Assembly: GCA_017304945.1 (NCBI GenBank)
Contig: JAFKLG010000093.1
Coordinates: 1-45,977, forward strand
DNA length: 45,977 bases
Origin: Rhodospirillales bacterium
Lineage (GTDB): Bacteria; Pseudomonadota; Alphaproteobacteria; Acetobacterales; Acetobacteraceae
Direction: 5' to 3'
Positions 9,660-19,322 of this stretch are shown here, in pieces (within the stretch, counting starts at the first letter, position 1; the number at the start of each line of letters is the position of its first letter). The translations under genes and the position numbers were made by a program. Below the pieces are notes generated by a model that saw only the letters and a list, made by a program, of their open reading frames with translations, ran no database searches and had not been told where the DNA came from.

Positions 9660-10442
9660 TCAGGACAGGCGGCCGGTGAGCGCGGCGAGGGTGACGGCGG
9701 CGCGGTCGCCGATCCCGCGCGGCCGCGGCGACTCCCCGATCCGGCGCAGATCGCGGCGCGCCAGCACCGCGGGCAGGGCCGCGGCGATCGCCGCGCGCGG
9801 GTTCACCCGGCGCGGGCAGGCGTCGAGCCATCCCGACACCGTCCGCCGCAGATGCGTGATCACGGCCGCCACCTCCGCGCTGCCGGGGTCCGCGATCGCC
9901 GCTTCCGGGCTCAGCCCCTGCGCGGCCAGCAGATCGAGCGGCAACAGGCAGCGGTCCACCCGCGCCAGCACCGGCACGCTGCGGAGCAGGCCGGCCGCGC
10001 CATACGCGGCGCCATAGGGTCGGAACGCCTCGGGGTGCGGCGCGCCCAACAGCCGCGCGGCAGCGACCGATACGCCGCCCGCCCCGGCCATCAGGTAGGA
10101 GTCCCACTCCGCCTGCGTCTCGATCCCCGGCTCCGCCTCCACCTCGCGCGCGTCGATCATCGCGAGCAGGTCCGGCGGCAGCAGCGCACCGGTCGCGATC
10201 GCGGCCGACAGCGGCGTCGCGATCTCGTGACGCTTCGGCGCGCCCTCCACCACCTCCCGCCACCACTGCAGGCGGATCAGCGCGAGCGTCGGCTCGCTGG
10301 CCACCTCGCGCGCCCGCGCCAGCTCGTGATTGAACGCGTAGAGCGCGAGCAGGGCGTCGCGCCGTTCGGGGGCGGCGAACAGGGCGGTGAGGAACCTGTC
10401 GGGGTCGTGGCGGCGAACCAATGCCGCGAGCGCGTCGTTCAT
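9660..10442 (-). CDS. Squalene/phytoene synthase family protein (NDUFAF6-like)
   Basis: A 260-residue all-helical trans-isoprenyl diphosphate synthase homologue, from the ATG at 10442 (MNDALAALVRRHDPDRF). The segments LLALYAFNHELARAREV and LALIRLQWWREVVEG match the alphaproteobacterial branch related to NDUFAF6, a complex I assembly factor. The first aspartate-rich motif of true squalene or phytoene synthases (DxxxD) is not apparent: the position reads HELARARE. That argues against a catalytic head-to-head synthase and for the assembly-factor type. No hopanoid or carotenoid genes are nearby. The frame is open upstream to 10601, but that part overlaps the sod gene antisense and is not conserved-looking. 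Confidence 0.85.
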   Translation of the reverse strand: MNDALAALVRRHDPDRFLTALFAAPERRDALLALYAFNHELARAREVASEPTLALIRLQWWREVVEGAPKRHEIATPLSAAIATGALLPPDLLAMIDAREVEAEPGIETQAEWDSYLMAGAGGVSVAAARLLGAPHPEAFRPYGAAYGAAGLLRSVPVLARVDRCLLPLDLLAAQGLSPEAAIADPGSAEVAAVITHLRRTVSGWLDACPRRVNPRAAIAAALPAVLARRDLRRIGESPRPRGIGDRAAVTLAALTGRLS

Positions 10443-10547
10443 GGGCGCGAGGTGGCGCGGATCGGCGTCCCGTGCAAGCTTGACGGGCCGCGGAGGTGGG
10501 CCAATCACTAGGCTTGGCGCCGCGTCCCGCGTCACGCACCGCAACCC

Positions 10548-10553
10548 GGAGGA
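10548..10553 (+). promoter_or_regulatory. Ribosome-binding site of the superoxide dismutase gene
   Basis: GGAGGA lies 5 nt upstream of the ATG at 10559 and decides this start over a frame that is open further upstream. Confidence 0.8.
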
Positions 10554-10558
10554 TTTCA

Positions 10559-11161
10559 ATGGCTTTCGAACTGCCACCCCTGCCCTATGCCAAGTCCGCA
10601 CTCGGTGCGAAGGGGATGTGCGAGGAAACCCTCGACCTGCACCACGGAAAGCATCACCAGGCCTATATCACGGCGCTGAACGGCTTCGTGGAGAAGGATC
10701 CGGCGCTGCAGGGCAAGTCTCTGGACGAGATCGTCAAGTCGACCGCCGGCGCTGGTGGGCCGGTGTTCAACAATGCCGGCCAGCACTGGAACCACATCAT
10801 CTTCTGGCAGTGCCTGAGCCCGAATGGCGGCGGCATCCCCGGCGCGCTCGAGAAGAAGATCACCGAGGACCTGGGCGGCGTCGCCAAGTTCAAGGAAGAC
10901 TTCAAGGCCGCCGGCGTGAGCCAGTTCGGCTCCGGCTGGGCCTGGCTGGTGCTGGGCAGCGACGGCAAGCTCAAGATCACCAAGACCCCGAACGGCTCCA
11001 ACCCGCTCGCCACCGGCGAGGGCAAGGTGCTGCTGGGCGTCGACGTGTGGGAGCACAGCTACTACCTGGACTTCCGCAACCGTCGCCCGGACTACCTGCA
11101 GAACTTCGTCGACGCCCTGGCGAACTACGAATACGCCGAGGCGCAGCTCAAGGCCGCCTGA
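10559..11161 (+). CDS. sodB: Superoxide dismutase (Fe/Mn family)
   Basis: A 200-residue enzyme that dismutates superoxide to hydrogen peroxide and oxygen. Metal ligands are visible: His28 in LHHGKHH, the His of QHWNHIIFW, and the Asp and His of DVWEHSYY. The sequence FNNAGQHWNH and the length match the cytosolic Fe-type class common in alphaproteobacteria, but Fe versus Mn preference cannot be settled by eye. There is no signal peptide, so it is cytoplasmic. A strong ribosome site (GGAGGA) precedes the start and a 10-bp hairpin follows the stop. It is divergent from the squalene/phytoene synthase homologue and convergent with the sensor kinase. Confidence 0.97.
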   Translation: MAFELPPLPYAKSALGAKGMCEETLDLHHGKHHQAYITALNGFVEKDPALQGKSLDEIVKSTAGAGGPVFNNAGQHWNHIIFWQCLSPNGGGIPGALEKKITEDLGGVAKFKEDFKAAGVSQFGSGWAWLVLGSDGKLKITKTPNGSNPLATGEGKVLLGVDVWEHSYYLDFRNRRPDYLQNFVDALANYEYAEAQLKAA

Positions 11162-11177
11162 TCGGCCGTCCCGGACG

Positions 11178-11202
11178 GGTTCCCGGCCACGCGCCGGGAA
11201 CC
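11178..11202. terminator. Bidirectional hairpin after sodB
   Basis: Perfect 10-bp stem GGTTCCCGGC (11178-11187) and GCCGGGAACC (11193-11202) with a 5-nt loop, in the 63-bp gap between convergent sodB and the sensor kinase. Confidence 0.7.
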
Positions 11203-11224
11203 TGGCCGCGACACCCGCGTCCCG

Positions 11225-14200
11225 TCATCCCGTCTCCGCCGGCGCCGCCAGCAAGGCGCGCAGGGCCCTCACCAGGGCCGCGCTTGCGTGCTCCAGCGCG
11301 ACGGCATGGTCGGGCGCGCCGTCGGTGCCGTCGCGTGCCGCCGTCTCGATCCGCCGCAGCAGGGCGACGAAGCGAAGCGCCCCGCAATTCCCGGCCACGC
11401 CCACGAGCGCATGCGCCTCGGCAGCCGCCTCGGCCGTCTCGCCCGCGCGCAGCGCGGCGGCGGCCCGCACCGACCGCCGCTCGATCTCTCCGATCGAGTC
11501 TTCGAGGAAGTCGGTCAGCGCGGCACCGCGTAATACCCGCCGCAGGTCCGCGACCATCGCGGGGTCGAGTTCACCCGCCACACCCGACACCCCGACTCCG
11601 GGATCGGGCCGTGCCCCGGTCCCCGCCAAGTCGTCCGACTCCGCCGAGAGATCCGTCCGCGGCGCCGTCACCCGTTCGAGCACCGCGAACAGCACCGCTG
11701 GCGAGAGCGGCTTGCTGACATGGGCGTCCATCCCGGCCTCGCGGCAGAGCGCCGCCATGTCGGGCAGCGCGTGGGCGGTGACGGCCACGATCGGCACCCG
11801 CCCGAACGGCGGCGGCAGGGCGCGGATCAGCCGCGCCGCCTGCAGGCCGTCCATCACCGGCATCTGCACGTCCATCAGGATCGCGTCGTAGCCGCCGGCC
11901 TTCGCCGCCTCGACCGCCTCCCGCCCATCGGTCACCGCCGTCACGTCGTGGCCGGCCGATTCCAGCAGCACGCTGGCAAGCCGCCGGTTGATGGCGTTGT
12001 CGTCCACCACCAGCAGCCGACAGCGGCGCAGCGCGACCGGCGGCGGCGTCGCGGCCTCGGCGAGCGGCGGCACTGGCGCGGGCGCGTCGGCCTGCGGCAG
12101 CGGCAGCAACACGGTGAACCGGCTACCCTCCCCTTCCCGGCTCTCGACGCTGATGCTGCCGCCCATCAGGGTCAGCAGCTCGCGGCAGATCGCGAGCCCC
12201 AGGCCGCTGCCGCCGAAGCGGCGGGAAATCGAGCTGTCCGCCTGGGTGAACTTCTGGAACAGTCGCCGCTGAGTCGCCTCGCTCATGCCGATGCCGGTGT
12301 CGGTGACGGCGAGCCGCACCATGTCGCCGTCGACGCGCGCGACCTCCAGCGTCACCTGCCCGGTCTCGGTGAACTTCACCGCATTGCCCAGGAGATTGAG
12401 CAGCACCTGGCGCAGCCGCAGCGGGTCGCCGCGCACCAGCCACGCGCGCCCCGCGTCGAGGCGCAGGGCCAGCGCCAATCCCTTCTCGACGGCACGCGGC
12501 TGCAGCAAGGCCCGCACCGCCTCGATCTCCGCGCGCAGGTCGAAGGTGATCGTCTCGATCTCGAGCTTGCCGGCCTCGAGCTTGGAGACGTCGAGGATGT
12601 CGTCGATCACCTCGAGCAGCGCCTGTGCGGACTGGCGGATGGCGAGCGAGCATTCGCGCTGCTGCGCCGTCAATCCCTCCCGCAGCAGGATCTCGTTCAT
12701 GCCGATGATGCCGTTCATCGGCGTGCGGATCTCGTGCGAGACGTTGGCGAGGAAGTCCGACTTGGCGCGATTGGCCTGCTCCGCCTGTTGGCGGGCCGCT
12801 TCCGCCTGCTCCTCGGCGCGCTTGCGTTCGGTGATGTCGGTGTAGGTGCGCACCATGCCGCCCTGCGGCAACGGCATGGTGCGGATCTCGAGCACGCGGC
12901 CGTTCGGCCGCTCCCGCTGATAGAGCGGGGGCCGCAGCGGGATGCCGCCCGCCAGATTCACCTCCGTCGGGGGCAGGTCGGCATGCGCGAACTCGTTCGT
13001 CGCCCATTGGTGGGCGAGCACCTCGCCAAAGCGCGGGCGCCGCATCATCAGCCCCGGCGGCAACTCCAGCAGCTCCATGGCGCGGCCGTTGCAAACCGCC
13101 ACGACTCCGTCCGCGGTCACCATCATGATGCCCTGCGTCATGGATTCGAGCGTGGTCTCGAGCAGGCGGGACTTCTCGGCGCTTTCGGCCTCGCTGTGGC
13201 GCAGCGCGGCGGCGACCGCCTGCAGCGTCTCGGCCTGCGCCGCGGTCTGCGCGCTGCTCGCCTCGAGTGCGCGGTTGCGCTGGGCGAGCGCCGCCTCGGA
13301 CTCGGCCCGCCGGCGGAACTGCACCCGCAGCATCAGGAACAACAGCACCACCGCTGCGACCATGATCACGGCGCCACCGAGGGTGAAGGCGGCCTGCTGG
13401 CGCCAGGCCCCGAGGCCGGTCGCGTCGAACTGGCTCGCATCGACCACGAGGTCATAGGCCGGCAGCGGGTGCACCGCGATCACCCGGGTGCGCCCGTAGA
13501 TCATGCCGCGCGAGTGGAAGATCCCGCCGGTCTGCGCGAGTTCATACCATTGCGTGCCCTCCGGCGGTCGACGCCCCTGCATCACCAAGCCGTCCGGCAC
13601 CTGCTCCAGTACGAGCCCGTCCTGGCGCACCAGCGTCACCATGGCGCCGGACTTGCCGTGCGCGGCCGCGAACAGGGACCCGAACACGCTCGCCGGCAGC
13701 CGCGCGACGACCATGCCCTGGAAGGCGCCCGTCCGATCGCGGATCGTGCGCCCGAACGACAGCGTCATCGCGCCGCGTGCATCGGGTTCGGGCGGTCCGG
13801 CGACGAAGACCTCGCCGGGCGCCGCGCGACCGCGCTGCAGCAGATCCGAGTCCGCCGGAATGTCCGGCTGCGGCTCGAGGTTTCCGGTCTGCCCGACGCT
13901 GGCGAGCACGTGGCCGTCCGCATCCACCAGGCTGATCGCGATCACCTCGGGCAGTCGCGCCTTCTCCTCGCGCAGGAGTGCGATCACCTCGGGCGTGGCG
14001 CCCCCCGTCGGGCTCCACCCGCCTATGCTCAACCCGGCGCGCACGGCGCGAAACGCGCCATCGATCGGGGCCACGTCGCGCACCACCTGCGCGGCCATGA
14101 GCGCGGCGAGCACGGACTGGTCCTGCTCGTATTCGTGCACTGTGCTCCGGTAGGAATCTCGCACCGCGAGCGCGGCGGCCAGCAGCGCAACGGCGATGAC

Positions 14201-14314
14201 GCCGCCGCATGCGGCGAGCAGCCAGCGAGGAGAGCCGGTGGAACGGGGACGCGCGTCACTGGCGCTGCGGCCGGAGCCGGCGACGGCATTAGGATCCGCC
14301 CCGGCCTCAGCCAC
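11225..14314 (-). CDS. Hybrid sensor histidine kinase with Cache-like sensor, PAS, receiver and HPt domains
   Basis: A 1,029-residue membrane kinase. TM1 is at 31-51 and TM2 at 308-330, enclosing a ~255-residue periplasmic sensor of Cache type. A PAS-7-like domain spans about 385-495 and a helical linker leads to the HisKA box, with His527 in [13 protein letters not shown]. The HATPase follows with its N box [11 protein letters not shown]1 DTGIGM and G2 [10 protein letters not shown] receiver at 765-880 has Asp815 (LMDVQMP) and a C-terminal HPt domain has His968 ([12 protein letters not shown]). This is an intramolecular phosphorelay (His-Asp-His) that must hand over to a separate response regulator, none of which is adjacent. 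The input ligand is unknown. Confidence 0.93.
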   Translation of the reverse strand: MAEAGADPNAVAGSGRSASDARPRSTGSPRWLLAACGGVIAVALLAAALAVRDSYRSTVHEYEQDQSVLAALMAAQVVRDVAPIDGAFRAVRAGLSIGGWSPTGGATPEVIALLREEKARLPEVIAISLVDADGHVLASVGQTGNLEPQPDIPADSDLLQRGRAAPGEVFVAGPPEPDARGAMTLSFGRTIRDRTGAFQGMVVARLPASVFGSLFAAAHGKSGAMVTLVRQDGLVLEQVPDGLVMQGRRPPEGTQWYELAQTGGIFHSRGMIYGRTRVIAVHPLPAYDLVVDASQFDATGLGAWRQQAAFTLGGAVIMVAAVVLLFLMLRVQFRRRAESEAALAQRNRALEASSAQTAAQAETLQAVAAALRHSEAESAEKSRLLETTLESMTQGIMMVTADGVVAVCNGRAMELLELPPGLMMRRPRFGEVLAHQWATNEFAHADLPPTEVNLAGGIPLRPPLYQRERPNGRVLEIRTMPLPQGGMVRTYTDITERKRAEEQAEAARQQAEQANRAKSDFLANVSHEIRTPMNGIIGMNEILLREGLTAQQRECSLAIRQSAQALLEVIDDILDVSKLEAGKLEIETITFDLRAEIEAVRALLQPRAVEKGLALALRLDAGRAWLVRGDPLRLRQVLLNLLGNAVKFTETGQVTLEVARVDGDMVRLAVTDTGIGMSEATQRRLFQKFTQADSSISRRFGGSGLGLAICRELLTLMGGSISVESREGEGSRFTVLLPLPQADAPAPVPPLAEAATPPPVALRRCRLLVVDDNAINRRLASVLLESAGHDVTAVTDGREAVEAAKAGGYDAILMDVQMPVMDGLQAARLIRALPPPFGRVPIVAVTAHALPDMAALCREAGMDAHVSKPLSPAVLFAVLERVTAPRTDLSAESDDLAGTGARPDPGVGVSGVAGELDPAMVADLRRVLRGAALTDFLEDSIGEIERRSVRAAAALRAGETAEAAAEAHALVGVAGNCGALRFVALLRRIETAARDGTDGAPDHAVALEHASAALVRALRALLAAPAETG

Positions 14315-14349
14315 TGCGCGAGCGGCCTGCAGGCGGCGGTCGCATCGAC

Positions 14350-14658
14350 TCAGCTCCGGCGATGCGAGCGGCGGGCCGGGTTGCGCGTCGACGCCGACAA
14401 GGCAGCCCCGCCGCAGATCAGTCCCAGCCCGGCGGGGATCAGCCAGGCGGGACGCACAAGCATCGGGACCACGACGATGCGCCAGACCCAGTCGCCGGCA
14501 ACGTGTTCCACCGCGGATCGCAAGCCCTGCATGGCGTCATGGTCGAACATGAACAGCGCCTGGCCCAGAGGCAGGCGCGGCGGCCCGAGTGTGGCAAGCG
14601 CGACCGCGCCGACCAGCAGGGCGGCAGACAGCACAGCGAGGACGCGTTGCACGATCAC
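14350..14658 (-). CDS. Small two-TM membrane protein coupled to msrP
   Basis: A 102-residue protein with hydrophobic segments at about 5-24 ([20 protein letters not shown]) and 61-88, joined by a short loop [22 protein letters not shown], and a basic tail [11 protein letters not shown]. The start overlaps the msrP stop as ATGA (14655-14658), so it is translationally coupled to msrP. In the known system MsrP receives electrons from MsrQ, a six-TM heme protein of about 200 residues; this protein is half that size and has only two TM segments. Histidines at residues 40, 52 and 99 could be considered as heme ligands, but that is speculation. I do not recognise a family. Confidence 0.75.
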   Translation of the reverse strand: MIVQRVLAVLSAALLVGAVALATLGPPRLPLGQALFMFDHDAMQGLRSAVEHVAGDWVWRIVVVPMLVRPAWLIPAGLGLICGGAALSASTRNPARRSHRRS

Positions 14659-15593
14659 ATGAAGAGTTTCTCGCCTTTCCGGTCCGTATACAACCCAGAG
14701 ACGAACGACGCATAGCCGTTATAGAGCTGGGTCGGGACCATTTCGTCGTCGCCCAGCAGACGCTCCTTCGCCTGGCTCCAGCGGGGGTGCGGCACGGCCG
14801 GATTCACGTTCGCCCAGAACCCGTATTCGCTCGGCTGGATCGCCTCCCAGAACGTCGTCGGACGCTTGTCGGTGAAGGTCACTTTGGCGATCGCCTTGGC
14901 CGACTTGAACCCGTATTTCCACGGCAGCGTCAGCCGCAGCGGGCCGCCGTTCTGCGGCGGCAGCGGCTTGCCGTACATGCCCGTGGAGATGAAGGCGAGC
15001 TCGTTGGCCGCCTCGTCCATCGTCACGCCCTCGATGTAGGGCCAGGGATAGAACGGCGCGTTCAGGCCGGTCATCGTCTTGTCCTGCGCCGTCTCGAAGA
15101 CGACGTATTTGGCCGATCCCAGCGGATCCGCGAGCTTCACCAGCTGGCTGAGCTGAAACCCGGTCCAAGGCACGGTCATCGCCCAGGCCTCGACGCAGCG
15201 ATGGCGGTAGACGCGCTCCTCGAGCTGCACCTGTTTCAGCAGGTCGTCGATCGCGATGGTGCGCGGCTGCGACACCATGCCGCCGATCTCGATGGTCCAC
15301 GGCCGCTGCTTCAGCACCTGGGCGGCGCGCCAGATGTTCTTGCTCTCTCCATACTCGTAGTAGTTGTTGTACGTGGTCGCGTATTTCTCCTCGGTGATGG
15401 CGCGGCCGGGATCGAAGGCGGGATTGCGGGCGGGTGCCTCCTCGGCGCGCGCCGGCAGCGACCGGAAAGTGCCCAGCGCCACGGTTCCCACCGCGGCCGA
15501 ACCGGCGAGGATGGCACGACGCCGGAGCACCACGGGCTCCGGGGTGATCCGCGCGGCGGGAATCTCCCAGCCGAACCGCTTGATGACGTGCAT
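14655..15593 (-). CDS. msrP: Periplasmic protein-methionine-sulfoxide reductase, molybdoenzyme subunit MsrP
   Basis: A 312-residue sulfite-oxidase-fold enzyme (formerly YedY) that repairs oxidised methionines in periplasmic proteins. The N-terminus has a twin-arginine region (LRRRAILAG, residues 23-31) for Tat export of the folded cofactor-bearing protein. Cys133 in [11 protein letters not shown] is the molybdenum ligand, and the family landmarks NNYYEYG, NGGPLRL and PWKYGFKS are present. Length matches the family. Electron supply normally comes from MsrQ, which is absent from the adjoining DNA; a 102-residue membrane protein is coupled downstream instead. The gene is divergent from the PLP lyase. 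Confidence 0.95.
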   Translation of the reverse strand: MHVIKRFGWEIPAARITPEPVVLRRRAILAGSAAVGTVALGTFRSLPARAEEAPARNPAFDPGRAITEEKYATTYNNYYEYGESKNIWRAAQVLKQRPWTIEIGGMVSQPRTIAIDDLLKQVQLEERVYRHRCVEAWAMTVPWTGFQLSQLVKLADPLGSAKYVVFETAQDKTMTGLNAPFYPWPYIEGVTMDEAANELAFISTGMYGKPLPPQNGGPLRLTLPWKYGFKSAKAIAKVTFTDKRPTTFWEAIQPSEYGFWANVNPAVPHPRWSQAKERLLGDDEMVPTQLYNGYASFVSGLYTDRKGEKLFM

Positions 15594-15718
15594 CGCGAAC
15601 TCCTCTGTTTTCGGCCGGATCCCGGCACGGTGGGCAGGTGCATTGTCGGACGCCGCCGGATGCGGAAGATTGCACGCGTTCGCTCACATGGGCGAAATTT
15701 CACCGAAGGACAGGCCCG

Positions 15719-16729
15719 ATGCATCTCGCCCGTTTCCCGCGCGTGCGGCTCTTCCCGACGCCGACGCCCCTCGAGAAGCTCGAAAACCTCAGCCGGACCT
15801 TGGGCGGCCCGGAAATCTGGATCAAGCGCGACGACTGCACCGTGGTCGCGACCGGCGGCAACAAGGTGCGCAAGCTCGAGTGGCTGATCGGGGAAGCGCG
15901 GGCCCAGGGCGCGACGCATATCGTGACCCAGGGCGCGGTGCAGTCCAACCACGTGCGGCAGACAGCCGCGGTGGCGCGGCGCTTCGGCATGACCTGCACC
16001 GCCCTGCTCGAGCATCGGGTGGAGACCAACGACCGCGACTACCTGAACAGCGGCAACGTGCTGCTCGACAAGCTGTTCGGCTGCAAGATCGAGTACCGCG
16101 CCTCCGGCCTCGACATGAACGCCGAGGCCGAGGCCAAGGGCGCGGCGCTGCGGGCCGAGGGCGAGAAGGTCTATGTGATCCCGGGCGGCGGCTCCAACCC
16201 GGTGGGTGCACTGGGCTACGTCTCCTGCGCGCAGGAGCTGGTGCAGCAGGCCGACGAGATGGGGTTGCGCATCGACCGGATGGTCACCGCGAGCGGCAGT
16301 GCGGGCACGCATGCCGGGCTGCTGGTCGGGCTGCAGGGCTGCAACACCGGGATCCCGGTGCTGGGAATCGGCGTGCGGCTGCCGAAGGACCGGCAGGAGG
16401 CGAACGTGCACCGTCTCGCGGAGGCGACCGCGTCCTATGTCGGCCTGGCGGGCGGCATTCCGCGCAGCGCCGTGGAGGCGAATTGCGACTATGTCGGCCC
16501 CGGCTACGGCCAGCCGACCGAAGGCATGCGCGAAGCGGTCGAGTTGCTGGCCCAGGAGGAAGGCATCCTGCTGGATCCCGTCTACTCGGGTAAGGCGATG
16601 GCCGGGATGATCGACCTGATCCGCAAGGGCACGATCGGCAAGAACGAGCGGGTCGTGTTCCTGCACACCGGCGGCGCGGTCGGCCTGTTCGGCTACACCG
16701 GCTTCTTCGAGAGCGCCCCGGCGACCTGA
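15719..16729 (+). CDS. PLP-dependent D-cysteine desulfhydrase / L-cysteate sulfo-lyase family protein
   Basis: A 336-residue fold-type II PLP enzyme of the ACC deaminase/D-cysteine desulfhydrase family. The PLP lysine is Lys49 in [27 protein letters not shown] supplies the Ser-Asn pair, and [14 protein letters not shown] is the phosphate-binding loop. It opens with [21 protein letters not shown] as in DcyD and CuyA proteins, which release sulfide from D-cysteine or sulfite from L-cysteate. The two activities cannot be separated by eye. I start at 15719, 8 nt after a GAAGGA site; an in-frame ATG at 15638 adds unconserved residues. It is divergent from msrP, so a sulfur/methionine theme is possible. 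Confidence 0.9.
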   Translation: MHLARFPRVRLFPTPTPLEKLENLSRTLGGPEIWIKRDDCTVVATGGNKVRKLEWLIGEARAQGATHIVTQGAVQSNHVRQTAAVARRFGMTCTALLEHRVETNDRDYLNSGNVLLDKLFGCKIEYRASGLDMNAEAEAKGAALRAEGEKVYVIPGGGSNPVGALGYVSCAQELVQQADEMGLRIDRMVTASGSAGTHAGLLVGLQGCNTGIPVLGIGVRLPKDRQEANVHRLAEATASYVGLAGGIPRSAVEANCDYVGPGYGQPTEGMREAVELLAQEEGILLDPVYSGKAMAGMIDLIRKGTIGKNERVVFLHTGGAVGLFGYTGFFESAPAT

Positions 16730-16743
16730 ACCACAGACCGGGT

Positions 16744-16779
16744 CCGATCGGCGGCACTGGGGCGCGGCCCGCCGATCGG
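16744..16779 (+). terminator. Hairpin after the PLP lyase gene
   Basis: Stem CCGATCGGCGG (16744-16754) pairs perfectly with CCGCCGATCGG (16769-16779), 15 nt after the stop codon. No U tract. Confidence 0.6.
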
Positions 16780-16942
16780 CCTCCTGCCCCCCTACTGGCA
16801 TCCCCACGCAGGAAACCGGTCAGCCGCCCCCCCGCTCGACCGCCCGCGCGGCCGCGGCGCTGCCCCCGATTGCGCGTGGGGACGGGCCCTCGCTGCAAGC
16901 CAGGACAACAAATTCGAATGCGGCACAATAATACTCACTGCC

Positions 16943-16990
16943 TTTGACAGTGCTTTCGTAGCGTTTGACGCGCCCGCGTTCCGTTTTGAC
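16943..16990 (+). promoter_or_regulatory. Three TTTGAC direct repeats at exact 21-bp steps upstream of the holin-endolysin gene
   Basis: The 391-bp gap 16730-17120 has no gene that I can support. Besides the terminator it holds a lower-GC stretch with TTTGAC at 16943-16948, 16964-16969 and 16985-16990. The step is exactly 21 bp, two helical turns, so the three hexamers face the same side of the helix. This is the layout of an activator array; the cognate protein is unknown. Confidence 0.5.
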
Positions 16991-17120
16991 TACCCACCAT
17001 GTCTGCTGCTCTGCAATCTGACAGCACATCCGAGCCGGTGATGGAAACCGACTCAGATGAATGACAATCCGTTCTGCCCGCGATCGAAGCAGGGCAGACC
17101 AGACAAGGGGGGACGCGTCG

Positions 17121-18374
17121 ATGTTGCCACTGATCGGGCTCGCGGCAACCTTTCTGCCGGACATCATCAAGGTGGTTGCCGGCGACAGGGCCGGCACCGT
17201 CGCCGACACGGTCGCGCAGGCGGTCAGCCAGGTCGCCGGAACCGACGATCCGGCGGCCGCGCAGCGCAAGCTCGCAGCCGACCCGGCCGCAGCCATGGCG
17301 CTGCAGCAGCGGCTCGCCGAAATCGCCCTGGAGGCCACCAAAGTGCAGAACGCCGAGGCCGACCAGCGGCGCCAGGACGAACTTGCCGCCCTGCGCACCA
17401 GCCTCGAGAACACCACCGGCGCGCGCACCAGCCTGCTCAGTCTGGTCTCCGCACACAGCCCGATCGCCTATGGCGCGCCGGCGGTCTCCGTGATCGTGAC
17501 CATCGGCTTCTTCGTCATCCTGATGGTGCTCGTGCAGGGCGGGCTGCGGGAGCAATCGACCGACACGGTCAACATCGTCAACATCGCGGTCGGCGTCCTC
17601 GGGACCGCCTTCGCCACCGTGGTGAATTTCTGGCTGGGCTCATCCTCCGGCTCGCGCAACAAGGACGAGCAGGCGCTCGCCTTCCAGCAGACCCAGGCCA
17701 GGCAGAATGGCCAGTTCCTGTCCACCCTGCAGGATGCCCAGACGCAACACCGCGAGAGCGCCAGTTCGGCCCTGAGGGCGATCACCGCCGTCGCGCAGAG
17801 CGCCGTCACCGCGGTGCAGACCCCGCGCGCGCCGCAACCGACCCCGGCGCCCTCCGCGCGACCAAAGGACAATTTCGACCGCTGCCTCGCGGTGGTGTTC
17901 GCCCAGGAAGGCGGGTTCTCGGAAGACCCGGCGGATCCGGGCGGCGCCACCAATTTCGGCGTCACGCTCGCGACGCTGCGGGAATGGCGCAATGCGGAGG
18001 TGACCGCGGCCGACGTGCGGGCGCTGACCAAGGAGGAAGCCACCGAGATCTACCGCGCCCGCTATTGGCTGCCGACGCGCTGCGCCGATCTCGGCCCCGG
18101 GATCGACCTGATGGTCTTCGATTTCGGCGTCAACGCCGGGCCGAGCACGGCGGTCAAGCACCTCCAGCGGGCGCTCGGAGTGACCGATGACGGATCGGTC
18201 GGGCCCAAGACGATGGCTGCGCTACAGGCCGCAACCGCACGCGACCTGCTCGGACAACTGGCGGAAGCGCGACTCGCGTATTACCGCGCGCTGCCCACCT
18301 TCGAGCGGTTCGGCCGCGGCTGGACCAACCGCACGCAACAGGTGCTCGCCGCCGCCCAGACCATGGTGACGTGA
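17121..18374 (+). CDS. Holin-endolysin fusion: GTA-type 3TM holin joined to GH108 N-acetylmuramidase
   Basis: A 417-residue protein combining two lysis functions. Residues 1-175 resemble the three-TM holin family linked to gene transfer agent release: a hydrophobic N-terminus (LPLIGLAATFLPDIIKVV), an amphipathic helix, and TM segments at 116-138 and 150-172. A Gln-rich coiled coil (180-230) and a Pro/Ala linker (234-249) lead to a GH108 muramidase with Glu263 in AQEGGFSEDPADPGGATNFG. It ends in the matching peptidoglycan-binding region (DDGSVGPKTMAAL). The start is the ATG at 17121 after AAGGGGGGAC. In Rhodobacter capsulatus these functions are separate adjacent genes. No phage or GTA structural genes are nearby. 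Confidence 0.85.
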   Translation: MLPLIGLAATFLPDIIKVVAGDRAGTVADTVAQAVSQVAGTDDPAAAQRKLAADPAAAMALQQRLAEIALEATKVQNAEADQRRQDELAALRTSLENTTGARTSLLSLVSAHSPIAYGAPAVSVIVTIGFFVILMVLVQGGLREQSTDTVNIVNIAVGVLGTAFATVVNFWLGSSSGSRNKDEQALAFQQTQARQNGQFLSTLQDAQTQHRESASSALRAITAVAQSAVTAVQTPRAPQPTPAPSARPKDNFDRCLAVVFAQEGGFSEDPADPGGATNFGVTLATLREWRNAEVTAADVRALTKEEATEIYRARYWLPTRCADLGPGIDLMVFDFGVNAGPSTAVKHLQRALGVTDDGSVGPKTMAALQAATARDLLGQLAEARLAYYRALPTFERFGRGWTNRTQQVLAAAQTMVT

Positions 18375-18416
18375 GCCGCCGGCCCGGCGCGAGTTGGCGG
18401 CGCGACCGGCGTGCCG

Positions 18417-19322
18417 TCAGGTCCCCAGCACGATCAGCAGCACGCCGCCGACCACCAGCACGAGGCCGGCGGCGTCCCCCTCCTTCAGCTTCTCGCGCAG
18501 GTAGAAGCGCGAGAACAGCAGGGTGAACACGATCTCGATCTGACCCACCGACCGAACCAGCGCGACGTCGGTCAGCGCGAACGCCGTGAACCAGCAGGCC
18601 GACCCGCAGGCCGACAGCGTGCCGGCCCACATCGAACTGCGCCAGGTGGTGAACGCCTTGCGCAGTTCCGCCCGCTCCCGCCAGAGCAGCCAGGCACCTT
18701 GCATCAGCGTCTGCAGCGTGTTGGTCACCACCAGGACGAGCAGGGCACGCACCATCAGGCTGGGGCCGGTGAGCGACTGGTTGGCGAGCTTGATGAACAC
18801 GGTGGTCAGCGCGAACAGGAACCCGGCGCCGAGGCCGCACAGCGCCGCCGGCTGCACGGTTGCGGCCAGCAGCTCGCGCGGGCGCAGGCCGCGGCCCGCA
18901 AGCGAGAGCGTCATCACGCCCGTGAGCCCCAGCGCGATGCCGGCCCAGGCGAGCGGGCGCAGCACCTCGTGCAGCACGATCAGGGCGATGACCGCGCTCT
19001 GCACCGCCTCGGTCTTGGAATAGGCTGTGCCGACGGCGAAGTTGCGGTAGCCGAAGGACATGATCAGCAGGTTGGTGGCCAGGATCTGGCACAGGCCCCC
19101 GGCCAGGCTGAACAGCACCATGCGTCCGGTCGGCACCGGCAGTGGCGCACCCGTCGCGGCGAGAGCGAGCAGCAGGAGCAGCAGGGCCGTGGGCGCCCCG
19201 TAGAGGAAGCGGACGAACCCGGCGCCGTTCACCGAAAGCAGGCCTCGCAGCTTCTGCTGCAGCGCGGTGCGCCAGCACTGGAACAGCGCGGCGGCGATGG
19301 TGACGGGGATCCAGATCGGCAT
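18417..19322 (-). CDS. EamA/DMT family transporter
   Basis: A 301-residue inner-membrane protein made of two EamA repeats, about ten TM segments in all. Recognisable parts are the first-repeat region FRYRNFAVGTAYSKTEAVQSA-like segment near residues 95-115, and in the second repeat ALTDVALVRSVGQIEIVFTLLFSRFYLREKL, the usual conserved stretch before the last two TM helices. Such proteins export amino acids, metabolites or drugs; the substrate is not evident. It is convergent with the holin-endolysin gene, from which it is separated by only 42 bp. Confidence 0.9.
   Translation of the reverse strand: MPIWIPVTIAAALFQCWRTALQQKLRGLLSVNGAGFVRFLYGAPTALLLLLLALAATGAPLPVPTGRMVLFSLAGGLCQILATNLLIMSFGYRNFAVGTAYSKTEAVQSAVIALIVLHEVLRPLAWAGIALGLTGVMTLSLAGRGLRPRELLAATVQPAALCGLGAGFLFALTTVFIKLANQSLTGPSLMVRALLVLVVTNTLQTLMQGAWLLWRERAELRKAFTTWRSSMWAGTLSACGSACWFTAFALTDVALVRSVGQIEIVFTLLFSRFYLREKLKEGDAAGLVLVVGGVLLIVLGT

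Noticed and set aside
14350..14658. MsrQ
   Set aside because: Too short (102 residues) and only two TM segments; MsrQ has about six TMs and conserved heme histidines.
11720..14662. A 980-codon plus-strand open frame
   Set aside because: Antisense of the hybrid kinase; composition and lack of motifs mark it as a shadow.
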